A stretch of 64,000 nucleotides of DNA from contig JAOBSW010001136.1 in assembly GCA_026214975.1 (NCBI GenBank), forward strand, positions 1 to 64,000, written 5' to 3'. Of this stretch, positions 54,651 through 64,000 are shown piece after piece (the first letter of the stretch is position 1; every line of letters starts with the position of its first letter). The DNA comes from Gentiana macrophylla. Lineage: Eukaryota > Streptophyta > Magnoliopsida > Gentianales > Gentianaceae. Below the pieces are notes generated by a model. That model had not been told where the DNA came from. It did no database searches and saw nothing but the letters and a program-made list of their open reading frames with translations. The translations under genes were made by a program, and so were the position numbers.

Positions 54651-56793
54651 AGTCAATTTCTATCATTCCCAACTCAGTTTTCAACTTGCTGAATCTTTCA
54701 TTACTGAGTGGTTTTGTGAAAATGTCAGCCGATTGATCTTTAGTAGGTATGTATCTTAGAATAACATCTCATTTTTCAACATGATATCTGATAAAATGAT
54801 GTCTTACATCAATATGCTTTGTTCTTGAATGCAATACTCGATTTTCAGTAATAGATATTGCACTTGTGTTGTCACCCATAATTGGAATTTTCTTCTCCTC
54901 CATTCCGTAATCCTTTAGCTGTTTTCTGATCCATAATACTTGTGCATATCAACTGCCTGCTGCTATATATTTTGCATCAACTGTTGATGTGGATATAGAG
55001 TTTTGTTTTTTGCTAAACCGTGATACTAGTCTGCTGCCTAGCATTTGACAGGTTCATGAGGTGCTTTTTCTATCTATCTTGCATCCAGGATAGTCAGATT
55101 CTGAATATGATATCAACTTGAATCATCCATCTTTTGGATACCAAATTCCAACATTAATGGTGTTCTTCAGGTATTTCATTATTCTTTTGGCTACTAAAAG
55201 GTGCGATTCTTTTGGTTGATCTTGAAATCTTGCACAAACTCATACTGCAAATGCTATATCAGGCCTACTTGCAGTTAGATAAAGTAGGGATCCAATGATT
55301 CCTCTATAAAGTTTCTGATCAACATCCTTTTCACTTTCATCTTTTCCAAGAATAACTCTTGCTCACATTGGTGTATCAGATGTGCCACTTGTCTCCATAC
55401 CATACTTGTGTATCAAGTATTTTGTGTATTTGTCTTGATTAATAAAGATGCCATCTTTCATTTGCTTTACTTGTAATCTAAGAAAGTAATTCAATTCTCC
55501 CATCATGCTCATCTGAAATTTGCTTTTCATTAAGTTTGCGAATTTCTCACATAGCTTCTAATCTTCTTATCCCAAGATAATGTCATCAACATAGAACTAA
55601 AAAGGTGCTTGTTCCTTCATATAGCTTGAAGAGAGTCTTATCAATAGTTCCTTTGTTGAATCCACTGTTGATCAAGAATTGTGATAATGTGTCTTGCCAG
55701 GCTCTGGGTTCCTGTTTGAGTACATAAAGTTCCTTTTCGAGTTGAAAACCAGGAGGTTGTTCCACATGTACTTCTTCTTCCCAAAGTCCATTCAGAAATG
55801 CACTCTTGACATCCATTTGGTAACTTTGAAGTCTTTGTGGGCAGCAAAGGCTAGAAAGAGTCTGATTGCTTCCAATCTTGCTACTGAGGCAAAGGTTTCA
55901 TCATAATCTATTCCTTCTGCTTGAGAGTGGCCTTTTGCAACTAGCCTTGATTTGTTTCTGACAACTGTCCCTTGTTCATCCATCTTGTTTCTGAATACCC
56001 ATTTTGTTCCATTGATGTTGGCTATGTCTGGTCTGTCAACAAGTTCCCAAACCTCATTTCTTTCAAATTCATTTAGTTCTTCTTGCATGGGTGTAAGCCA
56101 ATTAGCATCTTGGATTGCATCATCTATTGTTTTGCGTTCCACTTGTGATAGAAAACATGTTAGCATATTCTCCAATTGTCTTATGGTTCTGAATCCTTTG
56201 TGAATGTCTCCAATGACTTGATCTTCAGGATGGTCTCTTAGCCAGTTGAGGTTAGGTTGAAGTTGCTCTTGACTTGGTGCTTCCACAACTTTAGTTTGTG
56301 CATCAGCTTCATGTTCTTGTGTTGGTGTCTCTTGTATTGTGTCGACCGGTGGCTCATCCTGATTCCCAAAATTGTGATTCTGAATGGTAGCTGGTACTGT
56401 TGTATTCATATAAACATGTCTTTGAACTGCTTCTTCTTCAAGTTCTTGCAAGCTTTCACCATTTGTGTTTGGTTCATCGAAGACTACATGAATCGATTTT
56501 TCAATCACAAAAGTTCTTTTGTTGAGTACTCTGAAAGCTTTGCTAGTGTATGAGTATCCCATGAAGATTGCTTCATCAGCTTTTTCCTCAAAAGTATGTA
56601 GCCTATTCCTATTCAAAACAAAACCTGTAGATCCAAACATATGCAAATGTGAGATGTTATGTTTTCTTCCATTCCATATTTCATATGGAGTTTTTCCATG
56701 ATGTTTGTTGATGATTGATCGGATTTGAGTATAGCATGTTGTGATTGCTGGTTCAGCCCAAAATCTCTTTGGTAAGCATTCTTCTGTAATCAT
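54651..56793 (-). pseudogene. SIRE-2 reverse transcriptase and RNase H
   Basis: The integrase C-terminal part and RT start lie in the open piece 55792-56793, with Met-Gln-Glu-Glu-Leu-Asn-Glu-Phe, Gly-Thr-Lys-Trp-Val-Phe-Arg-Asn-Lys and Gly-Ile-Asp-Tyr-Asp-Glu-Thr-Phe-Ala. A shift near 55815 leads to [10 protein letters not shown] (55586-55816). The catalytic Tyr-Val-Asp-Asp is intact at 55582-55593. After it, RT and RNase H run with several stops to about 54660, ending Asp-Ile-Phe-Thr-Lys-Pro-Leu. Typical Copia RVT_2 and RNase H. Confidence 0.88.
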
Positions 56794-57740
56794 TGTTCTG
56801 ACTTCTTCTTTGAGTGTCCTATTTCTTCTTTCTGCTACACCATTTTGTTGTGGAGTTGCTGCTGCTGATAGTTAATGCAGTACTCCATTTTCTTCACAAT
56901 AGGTTCTGATAATTTCATTTGCAAACTCTGTGCCTCTATCTGATCTGATCTTGATGATCTTTAGTTCATTTTCATTTTGAATTCTTCTTAACAAATCCGG
57001 CAGTTTTTTGAGTGTCACTCTTTTCTTGTTCATGAATATGGTCTAGGTGAAATTGGAAAAGTCATCCACCACTACTAGAGTAAATTTCTTTCCACTTACA
57101 CTGACTGGTGTGACTGGTCCAAAAAGATCCATATGCAACAGATGTAAGATCCTTGTTGTTGATTGATTGGGCTTTGATTTGAAAGAGCTTTTCATTTTCT
57201 TCCCTTTTGGACATGCATCACAGAGACTTTCCTTTTTGAATATGATCTCCGGTAAGCCTTCAATTAACTTGTTCTTTGACAGTGTGTTGATGGTTTTAAA
57301 GTTGATATGATTCAATCTCCTATGCCAAATCCATCTGGTTGATTGTTTACTTTTCACAAGCAAACATGTTTATGCTCTTGCTGTCTTCCAATCTACTACA
57401 TACATGTTATCTTCTCTTCTTCATGCAAGTACAACTGTGTTGGTTTGGCTGTGAATCACTTTGCATCATTCCTTGTTGAAGTGCACATTGTAGCCTTAGT
57501 CACAGAATTGACTGCTACTTAGCATATTGAAGTTTAGTCCTTTAACATAGGCTACATTTTGAATCTTCAAGCTGTTTTTGAGCATTATGCCTTCCCCCTT
57601 AATTTTGCCTAGGTTTTCTTTGCCTCCAATTGTTACTTCGGGTCCTTCAAAAGTTTTAAAATCATTCAACCATCTATTATTTCCTGTCATGTGTCTGGAA
57701 CACCCATTGTCTATGTACCAGACATCCTACAAAACAAGTT
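56794..57740 (-). pseudogene. SIRE-2 protease and integrase
   Basis: The protease motif Trp-Tyr-Ile-Asp-Asn-Gly-Cys-Ser-Arg-His-Met-Thr-Gly lies near 57690-57725; the usual Asp-Ser-Gly is changed to Asp-Asn-Gly. The integrase zinc finger is at 57190-57330 (His-Arg-Arg-Leu-Asn-His ... Cys-Asp-Ala-Cys). The core has His-Met-Asp-Leu-Phe-Gly-Pro (near 57125), Arg-Ser-Asp-Arg-Gly-Thr-Glu-Phe (near 56930) and Gln-Gln-Asn-Gly-Val-Ala-Glu-Arg (near 56840), so the Asp-Asp-Glu triad is retained. Stops lie near 57043 (a Trp to TAG change) and 56874. Confidence 0.85.
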
Positions 57741-59240
57741 AAGTATGTTTAGGTACCCAACACTGTTTGGGTCCATCCATGTTTGCAGTCATGCCTCCTA
57801 CTCCAAGTGTATATCCAAAGGATCTTTTTTTTGGATAATTGAAGTCATCAACTTCATATGTATAAGGCATGGCAGAATAGCTTCTAATATTTCTATTAAA
57901 GGTATTATGATACTTTTCTCTACTTTTTGGTGCATTTGCATCCTTTTTCACTCTCCAATATGCAAAAGGAAACTTGTTTTCATGTTGCTTCTTGTGTCTA
58001 GGAATGTGCCTTGGTTGATTTTTCTTAAGCACATGATGCATAGCATGAAATGGTTTCTTCTTGTGTTTTGGGGGTGCAACATTCCAATCATCCTCAAAGG
58101 GGTTAAGTCTTCCCTTACCTTTCTAAAATCCTTTCCCTTCACGTGGTTGGATTGATGATTTGTTTTTCTGTTTCACTACACTAGGTTTTGACTTCATCAG
58201 TACAGGATGAGTGGTTGAAACTATGGTCTGTCGTTTTTTGAATTTTTGTCCAGTCTTGGTCTTGGATTCAGAATTGTGTTGTCCATTGTTTCTATTTTCC
58301 TCCTGACTGTTCTAGCCAAGACCAGATCTGGATACAAACCTTTTTGGGGGTTTGTAAGCTGGTGCACTAAGTGGTGCAGTGGTGATCTTAACTGGTAGGG
58401 AGGTTTTCTCAGCTGATCTTTCAACACCAGATGTATGTACATCTGCTGTTTTTTGATCAGGTGAGTTTACTTCATTACTTGTTTGTTCAGCTTTTAGTTC
58501 ATCCAGTTATTTCTTTAGCCTTTTATTTTCCTCTATTAGATTCTCATACTCTTGTTCCATAATTTTATGTGTCATCTCAATTTTTTCAAATTTACTCATG
58601 AGATTTTGGATTTGGTTTGTAGAATCTAATGGAGAATAGAAGATTGTGCAGTGTCGGATTTGGATGCCCTTGATGATGAATATGAACTAGAAGTTACCTC
58701 TGTTTCATTTGATTCTTTAGCCATAAGGCATAAGTAAGCCTTTTCATTGTCTGAGCCGTCAGCTTCATCATCATCAGGCTCAATTTAGATGATTCTTCAT
58801 TCCTTTCACTGTTAGTTTTAGCATTGAGTGCCTTCTTACTCTTTCTCTTTTCAGTTGTCTTGTACGTCTTCTTATCCACATCTTTGTCATTTTCTTCAGG
58901 GCATTCAGCCTTGACATGACCTTTCTTCTTACAGTTGAAGCATCTGTATTCATCATCCTTTTTTTGTCATGTCCTTGCTTGAGCTTGACTTCTTGTTTGA
59001 TGATGTACCTCCTTTGAATTGCTTCTTCTTGTTAAACCTGTCAAAACAATTAACCAGTAAAGCTACATGTTCCTTCAGCTCATGTGTCTCTTTGCCATTT
59101 GCATCCGCTGTTTAGCTTTGCTGTGGTGCTACCAGTGCACTGGCCTTATGTGTCTCTGATGTTGTACTGTCTTCACCATTCAACTCAAATTCATGAGCCC
59201 TTCATTGAGACATCAGAGTCAAGGTTTCAGTGTTTGCAAG
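57741..59240 (-). pseudogene. SIRE-2 gag, C-terminal two thirds
   Basis: Starts at the SIRE-4 break with Ala-His-Glu-Phe-Glu-Leu-Asn-Gly, which matches the end of the SIRE-3 gag piece. The CCHC zinc knuckle Cys-Phe-Asn-Cys-x4-His-x4-Cys is intact (58901-58942) and followed by a Lys/Glu-rich stretch. The region 57739-58700 is Lys/Arg/Pro-rich with many stops. Nucleocapsid-like protein; broken by numerous shifts. Confidence 0.75.
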
Positions 59241-60897
59241 TGTTGGTCCCTTGAAAAGGCTTTGGTTAAGTTTAGAGGGGGTGAATAAACATAACACTTA
59301 AAACTTTTGGAGTTAACAAACTCTCAAAACTCAAAGATCTGGCGATTGTTGAGTTTACTGAATTTGTGCAGCGGAAATATATCAAAAACTAAGCCTTACT
59401 ACTTGTTGTTAAATATGATACCAAGTATAAGATACTCAGTAGTGTATGTGTGTGATTCAGTTGCTAGATTCAGTAGATTGATGTGCTTGATAAACTAAAT
59501 GCAGAAAGTAAGTAGGCAGATTTTATAGTAGTTCTAGGTGGTGTAATCCTATCAGTCCACTCTTCTCCTGTGATGTTGGAGGTAATTCACTAGAGATTCT
59601 TTAGGTAGCTGTTACAAAAATCCCTAAGTTTCTTGTCCTTCACCAATAACTATGGCTTCACAAACTGAACACTTGGAACATGTAGGATTGCTGCTCCAAA
59701 GTCTTCCACTGGTCCCTGAAGGGTAGGATTGCCTCTTCACCAGCTCCACCACAAACAACAGTCTTTCACACCCAAAGATGCTTCATTGTCTTCAGTAGAT
59801 TTCTTGTAAAAGAAAGATTGAATCAAGTAAGTGATTCAGCTTTCAACAGCTTGATCAGGATGATATGATCAGCAGCTTGATGTCTTCAAGTGTGTAAACA
59901 TGATGCAGCTTGAAGGCAGATTACAATTGAAGAAATATCCGGGATCAGTACCTTATGCTCAGTAGGGTCAGCAGGGTGTTTGATCGATTTAATTCTGATA
60001 GCTCAAGATGGATCCTTATTTTTCTTCAAAAATCATCATCTGTATCTGAGTTAGGAGTCCTCTATTTATAGGTAGAAATCCTTGTGACTTATGTTTGAAA
60101 TTCAAACATAGCCGTTTTGGATTTGTCTCCATCTTGACTTGCTTTTTTTTCTGACTGTTCCTAGGACTGACACTGTCAGACTCCTTTTTGATAGTTTTCA
60201 GTATGTCCACCCTTTGACTTGTATCCATTAGATAAAGGTCTGATTCTTTCCAATGTCCCTTTAATATTAACCATTGATTTGTTTGATAAATCAGAGGTTG
60301 TTAGCTGTCCCTTTCTTTGTAATCTTCTAATGTAGCCTTTGAATAATCAAAATATGTGTCCAGTAGGTTCCTGAGAACATAAGCCTGTTGATATACAAAT
60401 CAGTAAGTTGATCCATAATTTGCTGTGTATAAAAACACTTCAGCTAACTGTCTTTTATCTAACTTTTATTTATGAAGTTAGATTACACCTTTTTGCATAT
60501 AACTAAGTTCCAATCATCACTTAACTTGTGGAACTTAGACCTTGTACACAAGGTATATGTAATCAGTTTAGGTCATCACAGACTTCCCTAAATTCTGTTT
60601 CCATAACCTTGACTTTAAATACTAAGTTTGATCCCTTAGCCTTCAATAACTGAGTTTGAGCCCTCACATTCTTGGTCTTCAGCGAGGTTCACGATAAGTC
60701 TACTGACTCAGCTACCCTACTGATCTAGACTAGTCTGCTGATGTAAGTCAGCTAACCTTTTACAGTGCTTGTTTGATCAAACCTATAAAAGATCAAACTC
60801 TAATAAACCTATACATTTGATCTAGACATCTTTTTGCCTTTTCTCTATAACAGCTAGTCTAGCACTCATCACTAAAACTTAAGAAATAAGTCCAACA
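59241..60897 (-). repeat. SIRE-4 3' LTR
   Basis: 1657 bp from TGTTGGTCCC to AAGTCCAACA on the plus strand, followed by the polypurine tract 60898-60911 (coding strand AAAAATGGGGAAAT). Confidence 0.88.
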
Positions 60898-61093
60898 ATT
60901 TCCCCATTTTTGGTGATGATGCCAATACCCTCCTTACAGCAAAGCAAAAAGGTTAAAAGAAAAAACAGAACAAACTTAGTCATATCTCATTATAATCAGT
61001 TGTTCAAGAGTATTATAGTCTAGAATCAGCAAAAATATACGACAGATAAAGTATGCTGATCTACTGTCTTCTTTCTCTTTCTTCCCTTGCCTT

Positions 61094-63840
61094 TTATGCT
61101 TGCTCTTGATAGGCTCTTATCTCTCTGATCATTTCTCTCATGCATTCATTTTCAATCAGAGAGAAATTAATGTGAGGATTCACTTCTTTCCACCAAAGCC
61201 AGGCTTCAGGTAGAGTAAGATTGTTCTGATGTACTCTGAAGCCTAAACGCATGTATACTTCCTTGAATTCATTAAGTGACTCCATTGTTGATGTGGTAGG
61301 TAAACTCCTTCCACCTCTACCACCTCTTCCATCTCTACCACCTCTGTGTGCAGCCCTCATGGCTTTAACCCTTGCTTCCCAAAACTTGAGTCCAAGAAAG
61401 GAATTGGGTCCCTCATGGAAACCTTAATCATGATAAGGTCTTCTTGTGTGAGCACTAGGTTGTTCAGTTGACCCTCCATAATTTCAGTCCTAGTGTCTGC
61501 AGTTGTGATCCTTCCTTGCATAGTTTGCTCCAGTAGAGTTATCCTCTAAGTAATTCCAGGATCTTGTATAGCAGGTTGCAGTGTTCCAGTAGATTCAGCC
61601 ACAGCAGGCTTAGGTGTCTCAGCAAGCTTATCAAGTTTCTGGTGAATGGATGTAAATTGTTCTTTCAGAAACTTGTCCTTCAGTGTATTTCCTTGCTTGA
61701 TCCCCTTCACATCTTGAGCAAGGTCAACAAGAGCATACTGAGTGGAGGTTATATTGGAAGCAACAATTTCAGTAGGTCTTCCTCTATTCTCCACTAAATT
61801 CATTAAGTCCTCAAACCTCTGCTCTTGCCTATCAAGTTGAGTTCTTAAATTTGCAATGTCATTACTGACAGTCCTCAACTCATTCAAAACCTCTGCTGGT
61901 ACTCCACCAGCCGTATGTCTCTAGACCTCATCGTGAGCTCTTCTTACATTGTATTGTGCCCTTTGTCTCACCCGACAACCATAGCAAAGCTCATATCCCT
62001 TCCCACAGATTAGGTCCTTGGAATTCCTCCGAGAATAGGATCAAGAGCGAGCTCTTCAAAAGCTGGTACAAATGCTGTTGAGGTTCATCATTAATAGGTT
62101 CTTCCTCGGGCACTTGAAACTCCTCATCATCTTTGTAGTCATAGTCCAAAGAAGTTGCTTATCCTCATCAATAACAAAGATCTCATCGACCATCTTTCCT
62201 TCTTGGTGATCTTTCCTCCAGCAAGCTCCACTACAGCAGCGTGTTCTTCAACAACATCAGGTGTTTCTTCCAAACACATACTTAGTTCCAACCTATGTCC
62301 AGGTGCTGTTTGTACCTCAGCAACATGTACCTGCTGTTCCAACCTTTGTCCAGGTGCTGTTTGAGCCACACCAACCTGTACAGGGAATACATCCATATTC
62401 TCTTTTTGAAATTCCCTAATATCAGAAATCATTCTTAGAAAATTTGCAGCCTTGGTTAGAGTGTCCTCAGTGTCAATCTAGTCTTGATATTGAATTGAAT
62501 TCTCAAAACTGACATCAGGCTAACTAAGATCAGTAACCCTTTCTTCATCTGAATCCACAGTCTGCTGATCATCAGTATGCTCAGCAGGTTCTTCGAAAAA
62601 TAAAGTGTTTATCTCACCAACCATCCTGTTTGCACCAATAGTTATTCCCTTATTGATTTGTGCCTCTAGATCATCAATGGTGAGATCCTCCAGATCCTCA
62701 TTCACTTGTACAATTTGCTGGCCCTCAGCAGACCTACTAGTATCAGTGGACTGTTCTATCCTAGGTTCAATGATCATTGCAGTCCCACTGACTCCTCCTG
62801 GACTAGAGGTGTGATCATCACCAGAATCAGATGATGAATCATCACTGTCTGATTCATCTCTGGGATCTCTGAACTTGATACCCTCTTCCTTCTGTTGTTG
62901 ATCAAAAAGATCCATCAATCTTGATTCCAGGAAAGAGGTATCAACCAGATCTAATAAGTTTTCGACTCCCAATTTTTCAAAAGCCCATTCTTCAAAATCT
63001 GTCATTGGTTCTGCAGCTGGCTTTTGTCTCTTGTAGAATCCAAACATCCATTGGAAATAATCAGCCACCAAGTGGAGCTTTGGATCAACATGCCCTTCTT
63101 TCTTCTTTTTCTCTTGTCTTTCAAAGGGCATGGTTGGCTTTCTAGGAGCTGTCTGTCCACTTTGCTGACCTCTAAAGGTCTTTACCAGCAAAGTCATAGT
63201 CTCTTTTATAGATGCTTCTAGGTCAGTAGGTTGCTCAGGTTGTATGTTAGTGCCCACTACCTCCATCTGTTCCACACTTGCTTCCCATGTCTTACATGCT
63301 CATCAACAGGGTTAGCAGCAGATTGCTCTTCCCCCTGACTTCTTGCAACACTTGCAGGGTCTTGTATCAGTGTCTCAATTTCCACAGAAGGTGCAGAATC
63401 AGTAGTCTACTGTGGTTCTTCACCAAGTTGCTCAACAACAACTTGTGCAGTTTCAGTAGTCTTAGCAGCCTTTGCAGGGGAGGGTTCAGTAGCTTCTACA
63501 GCAGGCTTAAGGTTAGTAGTCTGCTGTGATTCTCTAGCAGGTTGCTGAATAACAACCTCTACATCCTCCGTAGGCTTGATAATTGTTAAGGGCTCAGCCT
63601 CAAAAGCCTCTCCTACTTCTTCTTCTTCTTCATGTTGCCTTTGAGCCTCCAAAGTTTTCAATTGCTTCCCTTTGCCATGTTTCCTTTTCTTGGCAATCTC
63701 TTTCATTCTTTTGGATAGTTGTTCAGCTTCAATCCCAGTAGACTTCCTCTTTCTACTAGCTTCCTTCTGTTGCTCCTTCAAGATTTCAGCAACAATCTTC
63801 TTCTTTGCAACTACAGCAGGGTCAGTGTTCAGTGTCAATT
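61094..63840 (-). pseudogene. SIRE-4 ORF3, N-terminus cut off
   Basis: Main pieces in order: 63407-63838 (Lys/Glu-rich, with a basic Lys-Arg-Lys cluster), 62520-63275 (a globular stretch around Phe-Gln-Trp-Met-Phe-Gly-Phe-Tyr, then Asp/Ser-rich), 62139-62432 (two tandem ~17-residue repeats around Thr-Ala-Pro-Gly-x-Arg-Leu-Glu), 61546-61887 (coiled-coil-like) and 61094-61360 (an Arg-Gly-Gly-rich stretch, then a Trp-rich end). Stops at 62518-62520 and near 63415 separate them. The order of linker, coiled coil and Trp-rich end follows SIRE-2 ORF3, but residue identity is low. No membrane segment or enzyme motif is seen. Function unknown. Confidence 0.6.
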
Positions 63841-64000
63841 TGTAGTGTTTTTAATGATATATTTTACATCAATTTCCCCCGCATACGGATGTTTTTCATA
63901 GAAATCGAGCTTATAATCGATTAATTGAGTAAATAGTGTTTTTAATAGGTTAATTGCAAAATGTAACGATTTATGTGCTTAAATTGTGATTTTATGTTAT
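63841..64000. repeat. Start of another inserted LTR, cut by the window edge
   Basis: ORF3 of SIRE-4 stops abruptly after CAATT, and an unrelated AT-rich sequence begins with TGTAGTGTTTTTAATG. The phrase GTGTTTTTAATR occurs twice. A TG start after a possible 5-mer target fits an LTR, but the other end is not in view. Confidence 0.4.

Larger units (their letters stand above)
36303..59240 (-). mobile_element. SIRE-2: minus-strand SIRE element, 3' LTR to gag, with nested insertions
   Basis: On the minus strand it reads gag (from 59240), protease, integrase, RT, RNase H, noncoding gap, ORF3, polypurine tract and LTR. It is interrupted by an Athila element (41739-53001), by a solo Copia LTR in its LTR (36340-38124), and at 59241 by SIRE-4. 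The gag N-terminus and 5' LTR lie beyond SIRE-4, outside the window. It is the most complete SIRE copy here, though every gene has stops or shifts. Confidence 0.85.
59241..63840 (-). mobile_element. SIRE-4: minus-strand SIRE element, 3' LTR and ORF3
   Basis: LTR, polypurine tract and most of ORF3. It is inserted in SIRE-2 gag after GCAAG (59236-59240, candidate target duplication). Its upstream genes would lie to the right, beyond a further insertion at 63841. The LTR belongs to a subfamily distinct from SIRE-1/2/3 and from B, although the end signature (GGGGGTGAATAAAC) is shared. Confidence 0.82.

Overview
This window is a plant (dicot-like) heterochromatic tract. A large AT-rich satellite array has been repeatedly invaded by retrotransposons. 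I find no host protein-coding gene, no rRNA and no tRNA. The evidence for a plant is the set of lineages: Copia elements of the SIRE/Maximus type with an extra reading frame downstream of pol, Athila/Tat-type Gypsy elements primed at a TGGCGCCGTTGCCGGGGA site, a chromovirus-type Gypsy fragment, and an L1-type LINE with RNase H. I cannot name the species.

Layout. Positions 1-7855, 26268-28622 and 30315-30676 are one satellite array. It has ~360-bp monomers, alternating odd and even types, and a higher-order unit of eight monomers (2.86 kb). The phase of the units continues across the insertions. SIRE-1 (7856-26267, minus) sits in the array with a 5-bp duplication. Inside it are a chromovirus-like element of 2.74 kb (10346-13085) with an unrecognised ORF, and a damaged plus-strand SIRE-type element B (16024 to about 24567) that itself carries a 5.9-kb LINE (16139-22038). 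A solo LTR of a B-like family lies at 28623-30314.

At 30677 the array is broken by SIRE-3 (plus), whose right end is outside the window. From there the insertions are stacked: SIRE-3 LTR (with an inverted solo LTR inside) and gag, then Gypsy-2 (34361, plus), then SIRE-2 (36303, minus, with a solo Copia LTR in its LTR). SIRE-2 is split by a nearly complete, young-looking Athila element (41739-53001, TSD ATATA) and by SIRE-4 (59241, minus). SIRE-4 is cut at 63841 by yet another LTR. That is up to six layers.

The genes are retroelement genes (gag, protease, integrase, RT, RNase H, a 3' ORF3, LINE ORF1 and ORF2). Nearly all are broken by stops or frameshifts. The most interesting items are the satellite hierarchy; the long 3' ORF3 shared by the SIRE copies, with a very conserved noncoding block in front of it; the non-autonomous chromovirus-like insert with an unknown ORF; and family-specific reiterated short motifs in the LTR and leader of both Athila/Tat elements.
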